A stretch of 64,000 nucleotides of DNA from Dentipellis sp. KUC8613 (Eukaryota; Basidiomycota; Agaricomycetes; Russulales; Hericiaceae): NCBI GenBank assembly GCA_002286715.1, contig NSJX01000020.1, positions 1 to 64,000 on the forward strand, written 5' to 3'. A model generated the notes under the pieces. The model did not search any database. It was not told where the DNA came from and saw only the letters and a program-made list of their open reading frames with translations. Positions 44,316 to 59,041 of this stretch are shown one piece after another. Position 1 is the stretch's first letter, and every line of letters starts with the position of its first letter. The position numbers were made by a program, and so were the translations under genes.

Positions 44316-45711
44316 TCAGCGTAACGCAGCGATCCCGATAGTGTTTGCTCCGGAGTCGAGCTTCATGTAGACATTCTTGAGGAACGTGCTTCCAACGAGC
44401 CATTCACCCGACTGTCTAGCGGGATGTGGCTGGATTGACGAGAAGCAGTAGTTCCTAAGCCTAGCCTCGGGGGGTACAGGCGCATTGACGAGATCGCGAG
44501 CATCTATCCTCCAGAAAACTTTGCCGATGGACAGCGAAAGGACAGCCTGGTTGTTGCACGGGAGGAGATACTGTCCTGTGATTGTGACGACCGTACCGGG
44601 GATGAACGTATGCAGCATGGCGGCGTCTTGGAAAGTCGTCAAGATGTGCAGTGCGCCCGTGTCGAGGATGGCCGTGCGCGGGCTGTCCATGACGCGGACG
44701 TTGTTGACGGAGGCAGCGTCGACCTGGACCCGCCAGTGGAACGCATCGAGGTTCTTGACGGTGATCATCGAGCCCGGGACGAACTTTGCAGTGTTCACCC
44801 CGCCGAGGACGAGTTCGCCGTCGTTCTTCCCGTCCTCGCCGCGGGAGAGCTTCCAGCCAGTGACACGCTCTGGGATCAGACCACTCAGCGCGAGCAGATC
44901 CACGATCGGTGGCAAGCCCATTCGTGCCCCGCTCTGATTGTGGCAAATGGTCAATGCGATGCTCAGGCGACAGGTGGGACAAGTGGAGTGTACTCACCGC
45001 GAGACCAAACCCCATGACGCCCTCCTCTGGCCGATTGGCGATGCTTTCGCTGACTTGAGTAGCGGCAGCGAACGGCAGGTCCAAAAATTGTCCACCAAAA
45101 TGGACGACATCGCGGACGATCCCAGCGGTCATTGCGACACCGTTCTCGTATCCAGTAGATGCCGGCTTCGCTCCCTGGAGCGCTAGTAAGTTGACACCAT
45201 TCTTGTTCCCCTAAGATGCAGGAAGAGCGGCAATCAACAGACGTGTGCGAGGATGTATAGTACGACAAGCATGCTGGACACGTACTCGTGTGGGACATTT
45301 CGAGGAATAGACCCAGAAATCCGCGGAGCCCGTATCCGCGATTACATGGAATGGATTAGGGTTTGAGGTGAATCTCAGCGACGCGAAGTAAAGTGAATCG
45401 CCTGGGCCAGGGACCAGTGGTATCGAGATCGGCTGGGCGTTGCGGCGCTGTATGCTGAGGCAAAGATAGCCAGGGTATGTGAGAAATGTTGGCGTTATAT
45501 CGATATGGTGACCCCAAGAAATTTACCCTAATTTCAGTAATAATGCGTCGACGGTGGTATTCAGGCTTCTGCTCTCTTTGTAAGAATCTAGAGCCCGAAG
45601 GAGGTCGTTGGGTGCGTGTTCATTGGGAGCCCATGCAAGTGGGTGCGCATAAGCACCGCGAATGTCAAAAGACACGAAGCAGCCTGCTGCAAGGGCCGAA
45701 AGAATCAGCAT
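44316..45711 (-). CDS. Secreted aspartic peptidase 3 (family A1), 394 aa
   Basis: Four exons: 45711-45527 (185 nt), 45454-45286 (169), 45210-44998 (213) and 44933-44316 (618). Lengths and phases are identical to peptidase 4. The start is MLILSALAAGCFVSF, a signal peptide. The frame is open further upstream, but that part overlaps the promoter and is not homologous. The catalytic motifs are ADTGSADFWVYSS (about D102) and ILDTGALHI (about D280). The end is GEWLVGSTFLKNVYMKLD..TIGIAALR. A TATA word lies 87 bp upstream. No MYND gene flanks this copy. Predicted extracellular proteolysis at acid pH. Confidence 0.9.
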
Positions 45712-45791
45712 GGAAATCAGAACGAGAAATAGTTCGAGAAAGGAAGGAAAGCAGAAGGGCCGGCCTTGCTCTCTCCTTCGACGCTCACACT

Positions 45792-45798
45792 CCTTATA
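45792..45798 (-). promoter_or_regulatory. TATA box of aspartic peptidase 3
   Basis: TATAAGG on the minus strand (within TATATAAGGA), 87 bp upstream of the ATG at 45711. Same word and near-identical distance as in peptidases 1 and 4. Confidence 0.65.
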
Positions 45799-47001
45799 TA
45801 TGGCCCAATGAAGATCGTGGTGATACGTATGAGACCCTGTTCCGAAGAGATTGAACGCTGCATTTCCTCCAGCGCCCATTGGATTGGCATGATGCGTCGT
45901 TCCTTCGGGGTGCATCCTGACCAACGGTACCCTGAGAGTCCCCATGTCTGAGAGACTCAGTATTCAGGGTATGCAAAGCAATCTGGATGGTGTCAGGGCA
46001 CTCAGGGTATCCAGGTCACTCAACTTTCAGGCTGCCACAGCCACCAGAACAATCCACCGACGGTGCGCCCTTACCGACCCTTTTCACTGCAGCTCAAGAC
46101 ACTCACCTCTTGATCATGCTTACTGCGGGGTCCAACGGCTACTCCATAAGGTACAAGCGGCAGCATTGGTTTTTGGCCAGAGAGTGGCGGACAGAGCATG
46201 TGCAAGCGCTGCGTCGGTCAGATGGCATAAGAGCAGGAGGAGCTGGCACATACATAGTCGCAGTGAGCAGCTTCAGTCTCCATCAAGTTCTGGGTCGCCG
46301 TTGAATGTAGTCCTGCTATGTGCAAGATATCAACTGCAATGTCAGCTCGCGGACTTGAAGACATTTCCTCTAGTCAATACCGCAGCTCTAGATGTCTGAA
46401 TTGTAGTTCGAAGTCAGCGGGGTGTCCGGAAGTACGACAAGAATCCAAACATATATTGTACAGAGAACTGCAAGATAGCGAGATACGATCGCGGAGAGAA
46501 ACAGACGCGCCTTTCCTCTAAATATTGCTCCTTCAGTAAGTAGATCCGCTGCCACTCGTGGCCACGGTGTGGTGGCACGCGGCGATCCGCCCCTACAGTA
46601 TGCGGACCACGGGACACCCTTACCATTTCCTCCCCACATTCGTGAAAAATGTAAACCTGAATCTGCAACGCTTCATAGTAAGATACCAACTCGTGAAATA
46701 GCTCGTGATTGGACAAAAAAGCAAAATACAAACAGCACTGTACTGTGTACACGTCGGACTATGTAATAGCATAAGATGTGTGCTTGCGGGACCTGTAGAT
46801 TAGTGTAGATAGCCAAGAGCATGACGTGAAAAATGAAGAAAAGAAAAGAAAGCAGCGGAAAAGAAAGCCGGGGATTAAAAGAGAAGGAACGGTAGAGGAA
46901 CGAAGCGTGGCACGTGTAAGGACATACAGGGATGGAAGAGGGAGAGAATAATCAAATAACAAAAGAAATAGAGGCTGGATGCGGCATTATAAACATACAC
47001 T
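45799..47001. other. Intergenic between peptidase 3 and the HECT ligase
   Basis: Holds the promoter of peptidase 3 and the 3' side of the HECT gene. A TCAGGGTAT word is repeated around 45960-46015 in both orientations with TACCCTGA. No gene is supported. Confidence 0.45.
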
Positions 47002-50010
<3,009 letters not shown>

Positions 50011-51175
50011 GATGTTGTCTAGCTCTTGATCTCCTTCCTGACTGCGAGAAGCCAGCCTCGCAGAAAAGCCTGGGATATTGATGTCATGGAGCCAGGCCAT
50101 CGCGAGAGAGCGTCGATGAAGGTCATACCTGAAGATAGGACAACAGATGTCGCAGAAAAGGCGGTCTGAACTCAAAGACGACGTCCACAGCCTCTGATAG
50201 GATGTGGTTGCAGACAACCTGTTGAGCGCGCGCGATGTAAGCGTGGGCGCGCCGTGGGCAGAGACGCCGCGGCATCGCCAGCCCCGAGAGGCGGTGCCAC
50301 TCTCCTCCTCACAGCGGACAAGTAGGGCAGTATACCAGCGCTAGAAAGTCCTCATGCATGGTGCGAAATATGTGGATAACACCCACATCCACTTATTTAC
50401 ACTAATCAACGCTTCGTGGCGGTGAGACAATGCCCTCGGTCTGCTGTCCCATCGTTACCTCGAGCGCCGTGGCCATTAGCTGCTGATTTATAATTCTAGT
50501 CACCCCAATTCATCGTTGAGGCCCATATTCTACTCATGACACCGCTCTATGACACATTGCTGCCACGGACCCTGATCCTTACATAGGTGTGGTTTCTATC
50601 TCACTTCGAGTTACACGTATGCCGTCATACGTAGTGGTCGTGAAAATTTATGTCTATGCAGCTACTCGCTCCCATTGACCTTGTAGCCATGGCTGCCAGC
50701 GGTCGGATCACTGAGAATGGCGTCGTCGATCGCGCTATGGCACAGGATATGTGGTGAGTCGTATTTTCCGCTGATTCACTCGATTTGGCATCCTGATAGA
50801 TTCACGGTTTCTTAGCTGTCATCGTGGAATTCTCTTTGTGGTCAAACCGACTCATTCAGTGAGAATTAAACTGCAAGAAGGATGAACGGTGCGATCCAGA
50901 AGCAGACCCGTCATCAGCCATTTCGCCGACAACGGATGCTGGCGAAACGCCACGTCGAAACGGCTAAATTTTGTCAAAAATATGCTTATCGAGATATAAT
51001 GACAAGCGATAACAAGAGAGCCTAAGAGGCATAAACACACAGGTGTACGACGGCTTATTCCGACCCTGAGCGGACAATGTGGGAGGTGACATATAAGGCG
51101 GGTGAGCGTGAAGCAGGGCGACCAAGGCTGGCCCTTCTTCCTTTCTTTCGTTGACTCTTCTTCTTTTTAAGCTCC
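50011..51175. other. Divergent promoter region, HECT ligase and peptidase 4
   Basis: The two genes diverge from here. The only clear signal is the TATA box of peptidase 4. No further gene is visible. Confidence 0.5.
51092..51098 (+). promoter_or_regulatory. TATA box of aspartic peptidase 4
   Basis: TATAAGG followed by CG, 84 bp upstream of the ATG at 51176, exactly the distance seen for peptidase 1. Confidence 0.65.
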
Positions 51176-52550
51176 ATGCCGATTCTTGCCAATATTCTGA
51201 TTTCTCTCGCAGCGGGCTGCGTCGTATCGCTCGACATTCATGGCGCTCATGCTCGCCCTCTGGCGTCGGTTCCCAGAGGATTCACTCAAGACGATCTCCT
51301 TCATATTCTGGAATTGCGCAATGGGAGTACAAGCCTCAGCTCCGCGGTCGACACGTCGGAGTATGTTCATCGTGAACGTGTCATACATATATCACCATTT
51401 TTTTCTCACACACCCCGTGTTGTTAGCATACGGCGCCGCGACGCAAGGCCGATCTTGATGCCGCTGGTTTCTGACGAGAACGATGCGTTGCAATTCATCC
51501 CGGTGAGGATTGGCTCCAATCCGAACCCATTCCGTATCGTCGCAGACACAGGCTCCTCGGATTTCTGGGTGTACTCTTCCACATGTCCCACACGAGTACG
51601 TGTGTGCCGATATATTCTCCCGACGCGACCGCTGACGATCACGCGTTCTGACCTCAAGGGCAACAAGAACAGTGTCAATACGCCCATACTCCCGGGGTCG
51701 AAGGCGTCATTCATTGCGTACGAGAATGGTGTCGCAGTGACGACCGAGATCACCCGCGACGTCGTCGATTTCGGCGGACGGGCCTTGAACATGCCCTTTG
51801 CTGCTGCGACAGAAGCCAGCGCTCTTATCGCTGACAAGCCAGAGGAAGGTGTAATGGGCTTCGCCCTTGCAGTGAGCTCCTTCTCTCCATCTCATCGCCC
51901 CCCTGATCTGACACCCTTTTCGCCGTGTTCAGAGCGGGGCGCGAATGGGCCTGCCGCCCGTCCTGGACACGCTCTTCTTGAGCGGCCTTATCCAGGAGCC
52001 CGTCACGGGCTGGAAGATCGCCCGCCACAAGGACGGGAAGAACGACGGCGAAGTTGTCCTCGGCGGCGTGAACCCGACCAAGTTCGTCGCGCAGTCGCTG
52101 GTCACCGTCAAGAACCTCGACGCGGTTAGCTGGAAGGCGAAAGTCGACGGCGCGTCCATCGGCAACATCCGCGTCATGACGAGCCCGCGCACGGCGATCC
52201 TCGACACGGGCGCGCTGCACATCACCACGTCTTTCCAGGACGCCGCCTTGCTGCATGCGTACATCTTCGGCACCATCGTCACCCCGGCGCATCAGTACCT
52301 CCTCCCGTGCAACAACCAGGTGGTCCTCTCGCTGTCCATCGGCGGTGTCTTCTGGACGATAGATCCGCGCGATCTCGTCAATGCACCGTTGCCTCCTGAG
52401 GCAGGGATGCCGGGCTACTGCTTCTCGTCGATCCAGCCGACCGCTGCGAGGCAGCCGGGCGAGTGGCTGGTCGGAACCACATTCCTCAAGAACGTCTATA
52501 CGGTGCTCGATTCCAAGGCAAACACCATTGGAATCGCCGCCTTGCGCTGA
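51176..52550 (+). CDS. Secreted aspartic peptidase 4 (family A1), 394 aa
   Basis: Four exons: 51176-51360, 51427-51595, 51659-51871 and 51933-52550 (185, 169, 213 and 618 nt). The signal peptide is MPILANILISLAAGCVVSL, with a propeptide up to about residue 60 and a basic RRRD. The catalytic motifs are ADTGSSDFWVYSS (about D102) and ILDTGALHI (about D280). The C-terminal signature is GEWLVGTTFLKNVYTVLD..TIGIAALR. The last exon is GC-richer than in copies 1 and 3. It lies 670 bp upstream of MYND gene d on the same strand, matching the peptidase-then-MYND order at 9-14 kb. Confidence 0.92.
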
Positions 52551-53223
52551 GGGACACAGGACACGCGGGACACTTATGGAAATGCAGATCACACACAGGG
52601 GAAATGAAACGAGATTCAGCAGCCTAGGAGAAGGACTTGTCAACCGTGTCGGGCGTCGCTGTGACGGCGTATGGATTGCGCGTCATGCGCTGACATTAAT
52701 ACGATATCTGCTGCTGCATGAGACGCAGGTCGGCAGGAGATGCGGAACGTAGAAAGGAGACGTTGTGCCATGTCACCGGCAGGTGCGGAACGATAGGTTA
52801 GTACGGTGAAAATGAGGAGGGTAGCGCATGTGAAGAAATTCTTACGTTGCGCAATGGAAAGACATTGAATTAGCTGGACTTGTAGGTACCGGACGAACGA
52901 GCGTGCAGAAAGTAGAGCAGCGCAGTACTTGCATGCCGGTGACGGCTTCACGTGCTTGGGGCGCCGCCACAATCAATCTCGGAACTTGCCGACACTAAAT
53001 TCCCTACCAGTGAGCATGACCGTCGTGCTTGAAAATTGCCGTGTCTCCTGGACAGTCTGCGTCGGTCTTCTTGATATATTTTGGCCATTCACGGGTACTA
53101 TCATCCCGGTTAGTTGAAGGAACTCCATACGGTAAACCTCTATGGGCTACATGCACTTGGAATTATCCTGACATCCTGGCAGAACGTGTCGGATTTGGTG
53201 ACCGTGACAATCATTCATCCAAC
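52551..53223. other. Intergenic between peptidase 4 and MYND gene d
   Basis: Upstream region of MYND gene d. No gene or repeat is evident. Confidence 0.45.
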
Positions 53224-55414
53224 ATGTCTCAAGGCGACTTCTTGCGCACCATGCAAGAGGTGCAACGCAGTCCCAAGCAGGTATCTTTATTGAAGCGTTT
53301 CCTGTCTTCCCGCTAACACGATTAAAATCGAAGACGATCAAGGCCGCTCAACAAGGCAACATCGTTTCCATCAAGGTCATCGCGAACAACATCCAAGCTA
53401 TGCCTCAACTCCAAACGAAAGAGGTCTTAGAAATGATCCTTTCCCACCTCTCCGAAGCGAAAGCTTTAGACCCGTCTAAGCCTGCCGCTCCTCGCTCGCC
53501 GGCGGCACTCTCAGCGGAACGCGCCTTTGCCGCAATCATGGCCCTCGGAAACTTCGGACCTTTTCTGATGCCTCCCAACAATGCCCTTCTCGATCTCATC
53601 GCCAAGGGCTGGCCGGGGATCTGGAAATGGATCAAGTTCTTCTACGCCGTCAACACGAATCCGCGCGCCGGGTCCCCGGAGCAGCGCCGCAACTCGCTCG
53701 AGATGGTCGCCTACGCGCTCTACTCCCTCACGCACGACGACGCGATTCAAGCCACCATCACCGCGACGCCCGGCGTCATCGCACTCGCCACCCTCCTTTG
53801 GCTCGCCGAGGACCCCAACCCCGGCGCCCAGCCCACCATGCTCCCCATCCCCGTCTGCGCCGCCGCGCTCCACCACATCCTCTTCAACGCCTCGCAGGCC
53901 ACCGTCAACGAGGTCGTGAAAGTGGCCGGGGGAAAATCTAGTATCGTCGCCGAGACTGCCCTCACGCGCCTCCGCAACGCGCTCGCAAGGCCCATGCTGG
54001 ACCCCGCACACATTCATGCGCACATCAACGTGCTCGTCACGCTCACGCGCCCGCGGAAGCATGCCGTGCGTCGCGCGGTGCTGCGCCGTGGCGGCATCGG
54101 GCTCGTCACGCGTGCCCTCGTGCGCATAACCGCGATGCCGCTGCAGGGCCCGAACCTCGACGCGGTGATCGCCGGGTTCGGGTTCATCAGTAACCTCATC
54201 GAGGCAGGCGAGGGCATCCGCTATGTGCGCCAGGCCGTGCGCGAGGGCCTGCTGCAGGCGTTCGTGAACGTTGCCCCGTCGTTTGCGCGGCTGGATGAGG
54301 AGGCGCGCGAGTTTATACTCGCGCTCGTCAGCGATACGCTGCCGAGGTACCTTGTCTATCGCTCGGTTGTGTTGGTGGTCGACGACGCCATGCGCAAGCT
54401 CGAGACGCCGGAGATTCGCGCAAAGATCGAGAAGTCACCCGTGTGTGATTCGTGGTTCAAGACGAAGAAGCTCGCTGCCGAGCGGCTCATGATCAAGTGG
54501 TCGCATGACACGATGAAGGTCGAGGCTGCTCACTGTGACTATGTGGGTACCCGCATACCTCGTTTTACCCCCATCTGACTGACGCAACGCCACAGTGCCG
54601 AAAGCAAGGACAGAAGGAAACGTTCAGGAACTGCTCCGCATGCCATGTAACGCGTTACTGTTCTAAGGAATGCCAAGTTGCGGGGTGGAAGAGCGGCCAC
54701 AGGGAGGAGTGCAAGCTGAAGAAAGAGGAGCAGCTCGGTGCGTCGCGTCCCTCTTCGATCCCCCTGTATCCTAGCTCATGCCAGATATATTCAGTACTGG
54801 AAGACGACGCGATCCAGAAAGAGGACCGTCTCTTCCACCACCACCTTGCCATCCGCGATGCACGGCACCACGTTCCGCTCCTTCGGCGCCTCGCAGCGCA
54901 GGAGCTCCCAGACGTGCCGCTCGCAAAGGTCGGCGTGAGCATCGACTACACGCAAGTACCGGAAAAATATGGCGTCTTCGCACTCGAGGGACACGATCTC
55001 TCGAAGGAAGCCAAGGAGGACGGGCCGCGTGTGTCCGAGGCACGTAGCGAGGCCATCGTGGAGAAGGCGCTCACAAGCGAGGGCCGCGCGTCGCTCTTGG
55101 AGAGCAAGATCTGCGTCGGCGAGGGCTGCTCGATCGTTCTAACACTCACGGCCAGGCCGCTGTGGGAGACCACCGAGGCAATTCGGTTGCCTGGGGAGAT
55201 GGACGACGAGGAAGGGTGGGTGGACCGGGCGGACGACTTCGACACTATCGTAGATGATATCGACATTATGATGGCGAAGCAAGTGATTCGGAACTTTGTG
55301 GAGAAGCATGAGGGTGAGCCCTACCTGCTTGGTACAGAGTCTCATTTATTCAACGTCTTTCTAGGCCCGGAAGCTGCTGCCATCTGGGATTCACATAGCT
55401 CTGAGGAAGAATAA
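53224..55414 (+). CDS. Helical-repeat/MYND-finger protein d, 658 aa, intact
   Basis: Five exons: 53224-53280, 53334-54542, 54596-54737 (142 nt), 54795-55313 (519 nt) and 55365-55414. The head is MSQGDFLRTMQEVQRSPKQ. Exon 2 is about 400 residues of helical repeats (LQTKEVLEMILSHLSEA, WPGIWKWIKFFY, AVREGLLQAFVNVAPSF). Exon 3 is the MYND finger CSACHVTRYCSKECQVAGWKSGHREEC with all ligands. Exon 4 holds the C-terminal domain (LAAQELPDVPLAKVG, DYTQVPEKYGVF) with an extra charged insert after FALEG that copies c and e lack, hence the longer exon. The last intron (55314-55364, 51 nt) is a multiple of three without a stop, so its retention would add 17 residues. The coding sequence is GC-rich compared with copies c and e. 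A protein-interaction role is inferred from the MYND finger. Confidence 0.87.
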
Positions 55415-55509
55415 GGAGCGTTCAAGGGTGTAGATAACACAGCCAATCTTGTCAATGAGCCTCTTCTCCCTCAGGCAGGTGCTGCTTCTCGTCCATCCAA
55501 GAAAATTCT

Positions 55510-55611
55510 GCAAGGAAACCGGGCGAGTGGCTCGTTGGAAGCACGTTCCTCAAGAACGTCTACACGAAGTTCGATTACCGCATTGCGCTAAAGGATACAG
55601 GATGAGGGGTT
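55510..55611 (+). pseudogene. 3'-terminal fragment of an aspartic peptidase
   Basis: The frame reads KPGEWLVGSTFLKNVYTKFD and then diverges (YRIALKDTG, stop). The first part matches the last 20-25 residues of the aspartic peptidases in this window almost exactly. Nothing upstream matches the rest of the gene. It lies between MYND genes d and e on the same strand. It is a relic of a deleted peptidase gene that would have stood directly upstream of MYND gene e. Confidence 0.85.
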
Positions 55612-56017
55612 GCTTGTAGGAACATATGTCGGATGACAATGAAACATAAATACTTGTTGTTCAATCTCATTGTCTTTTTGCGCGATATTACCACCTCGGG
55701 CACTAGCGCGCACCGTACACGCACTCCCAGTGAAGCTTGAGGCCTCCTTGAACTTGAATCGATTGAGCGCGTTCCGGGCCGGAGGGCTTTCCGGGTGTTT
55801 ATCTCCGCTCGGCAATGGCCGAAAGCTTAAATCCTGTTCACCGCAGCACCAACTCACTCTGCAGGCGCGATCTTCTGGATGCGCAGAACAACTTTTTGAA
55901 CGCCTTGCAGCGGTCAATCAATAATTCTCTTCTTGAGTGTGAATTAAGTATCATGTTATAGAATATTGAAACTGACTTCTTCATTGGCAGAACCGATTTA
56001 TTGGACGGCGACTCGCT
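55612..56017. other. Intergenic upstream of MYND gene e
   Basis: Nothing beyond the presumed promoter of MYND gene e is visible. Confidence 0.4.
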
Positions 56018-58122
56018 ATGTCTTCTCCAGCTGAATTACTGCGTTGCATGGAAAATGCACGACGCGATCCAAAGCAGGTACCGCTTCATCGAATATCTTA
56101 CTTCCCCGCTGACATCGTTGTAGCTGATTGCGAACGCTCGGGATGGTGACATAACGTCTCTCAAAACAATACTGTTTTGCGCCCCCAGCACTCTGCAGCT
56201 ACAGACGGAAGAGGCTTTGGAGGCGGTTCTTACCCACCTTTCAGAATTAGCACTTCTGAAAACATTACGGTCAACTGGATCAACTGGATCTCGCCCTCTC
56301 CTTTTCGCGTTAACATCACGGGCCGAAGTTGCCATGATGGCTCTCGGAAGCTTCGGCGCAGCTATTGCATCCTCTGGAATGTCTCTTGGACCTCTCATAT
56401 CCGAATACTGGACAGGTGTTTTCAAATGGATGCAACACATGGTCGAAGCCAGCATAGAATCACATGCAAATGGTGGTGGGCGGAGCCAAGACCTATGCAA
56501 AGTTGCAAGCGCGTTATACGCAATTACTCGAGATGAGACTTCCCGATCTCTCGTAATCACTACCCCCGGAGTCATGAAGCTCTCGACGCTCATCTGGCTT
56601 TCCGAAGACTCTGGGATTAAATCCAAGCCTGCAGACCCTTCTGCATCTCTCTGCTCTACCGCGTTCTACCACATTCTCCATGAAGCTACGCCGGCCTTAG
56701 TGGATGAATTTGTCAACGTTGCTGGCGGGGACGCGAACGTCATCGCCGACATAGCCCTCAAGAGACTCCACCGCGTACTCACTAGTTCTGCGTCGCCAAA
56801 TGCTTTCGACGTTATCTCATATATCGGCGTTGTGGATGAACTGACAACGCGCGGTACGGCACCGCCTGCTGTACGTCGTGCGATCTTGTCCAAGGGTGGC
56901 GTTAAGCTCATCACATGTGCGCTACTCCGCTTGTCTACTATGCCCCTCGATCCCGACAGCGACAACGTCGTGGCCGTGAGGGTAGCAGTGAGGTGCATCG
57001 TCAACTTCTTCGATGGCGGCGACGGGATCACAAATATTCGCATGGCGATACGGGAGGGTATTCTACGTGCATTCGTTGACATCTGCTCGTCGTTCGATTC
57101 TCTCGATAAAGACGTGCTCGAGTCAATTCTAGCCATGATCGGCACCGCGATCCCGAAATATCTCCTGTATCACTCGGTTCTACTGGCCGTCGACGCCGAA
57201 ATGCCTCGATTTGACACACAGGAGTACCGCACCAAGATTGCACAGTCGCCGATACGGGATGCATGGACTCGCATGCATAGATTAGCAGCAGAGCGGCTCG
57301 TTATCACTTGGAAATACAACAATAGCGTGCCGGGGCCGCAGATCATGTTCTGTGATCATGTGGGCAGCTTTTTATCTATTTATTGTTTTGGCACTTTCTG
57401 AATCATTTGGCGCAGTGTCAGCATCCCTCACAGAAAGACGCGCTCAAAAAATGCTCAAGATGTCATATTGTGTTTTATTGCTCGAAGGAATGCCAGGTTG
57501 CAGGGTGGAAGGACGGCCACAGGAAGACATGCGCCTCGAAGACTGAGGATCTGGCCAGTACGTCGCTTCTGCGCGTATGCGTTCTTTCTAGTCTAGATTC
57601 TTACGCGAACCGCCAGATATAACTCTCAGAAAGCGAGACCGCACCTTCATTGACCGTATCGCGATGCGCGATGCATGTCATAATCTTCCCCGCCTTCGCC
57701 GTCTCGCTGCGGAGAAATTCCCGGAGGTGCCTCACGCGAAACTTGGGGTGAGCATCGACTATACGTGTGTACCGGAAACGTACGGTGTCTTCGCCCTCAA
57801 GTCAGAAGACAGCAACGCATCATACATAGACTGTTTGATTCCTGTCGGGGAGTGCTGCATGACGATTCGCTTCGTCACGAAGGGATCGTTATGGGTCAAA
57901 GGCGAGAATATCAGGGCGACAGGTGTGGATGCCGATCTGGCAAGTTTCCTGACCCCTTCAAATGAAGAGGATATCCTCTTTGACGATATCGACGCGGAAT
58001 TGGCAAGAGCTCAGTTCTACAGCTTCTTAGAGCACCATGAAGGTAAGCCTCTCCCACACAAGAAAGGTGATCAATGACTCATGAAACCGGCGACAGGGTT
58101 AACTGTCGAGCGCGAGTCATGA
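56018..58122 (+). CDS. Helical-repeat/MYND-finger protein e, 629 aa, intact
   Basis: Five exons: 56018-56077, 56124-57359, 57416-57557 (142 nt), 57617-58042 (426 nt) and 58097-58122. The head is MSSPAELLRCMENARRDPKQ. The helical-repeat exon is as in c and d (LQLQTEEALEAVLTHLSEL, EYWTGVFKWMQHMVE, AIREGILRAFVDICSSF). The MYND finger CSRCHIVFYCSKECQVAGWKDGHRKTC is complete. The C-terminal domain has LAAEKFPEVPHAKLG, DYTCVPETYGVF and CLIPVGECCMTIRF. The C-terminus is EGLTVERES. Same exon 4 length as copy c. It lies downstream of MYND gene d and of a peptidase relic. Role inferred as protein interaction only. Confidence 0.87.
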
Positions 58123-59041
58123 TCATGAGGGACTGTTCATTTTATACGCATATTTTTCCCGCCTCGCCTGGTGCTAATTCGATTATGTCCTCTTGCCGAT
58201 TTGAACCCTTGAAAGCAATCCCTTGGCTCACCTCAATAGCTCGCACCATACCCAGCGCGCACTGATGCAGTAGGTTTTTGCGAACACTTCTTTGGACTGC
58301 CTGCGGCTCGAATTCTTGAGTCACTTTTCGGCACCCTGGGGCCAGGAGTCATGTTCCCGGGCGGCGGACATAGGATTCCGGTATCACCGCGTGTGCAGCC
58401 TCAACGCCCCGATGGGGCCGCCATCATCGGTGGACTCGGTTTGTCTTTAGGTCTCATGACCGAGGGGATCCGGTGCTGTAGCAGGGAGGCCTCATACGAG
58501 TAAGTTGTCACTATGGAACCGAGGCATCAACGCGAGTACCGTCTCACGCTTATATTGCAGAAGCACAGAAAGCTGTAGCGCAGCCAATCTACGACAGAAA
58601 CTCCTATGCGGACATACATACACTAAATCGACTGTTCTCACGTGATGATTCAGGCACTCCCAAGACGACTCCGACCCAAACCCTGCTGGGGTGTAGAGAC
58701 AAGTCATTCATATCCTTTCCTGTTCTCGAATGCAAGCTTGCCAAGCTCGAGCAGAGTACGACTGACGTGTCGGTCCCGATGACCTCAAACGGACGATATA
58801 GCGCTACTTTGCTGATCTCTAGACAGGCGCTCTAGCCTGGTAGCTACCTGCACAGCCCAATTCGACAATGATCACGCGGGCGGGACAATGCATTTACCTG
58901 CGGTGCCGCAGATAAGTACCTTGCACACATTAATGACTAGAATCCTAGGAAAGGGTATACCGTTTCTATAAAAGCTGCGCACCCACACACTCCAGTCCCT
59001 CAACCCTTCTGTTCTTTCAACCACACTCACAGCAATCCATC
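58123..59041. other. Intergenic between MYND gene e and AAA-C
   Basis: No gene is supported. The promoter of AAA-C lies at the right end. Confidence 0.5.
58967..58974 (+). promoter_or_regulatory. Putative TATA box of AAA ATPase C
   Basis: TATAAAAG, 75 bp upstream of the ATG at 59042, in otherwise mixed-composition DNA. Confidence 0.5.
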
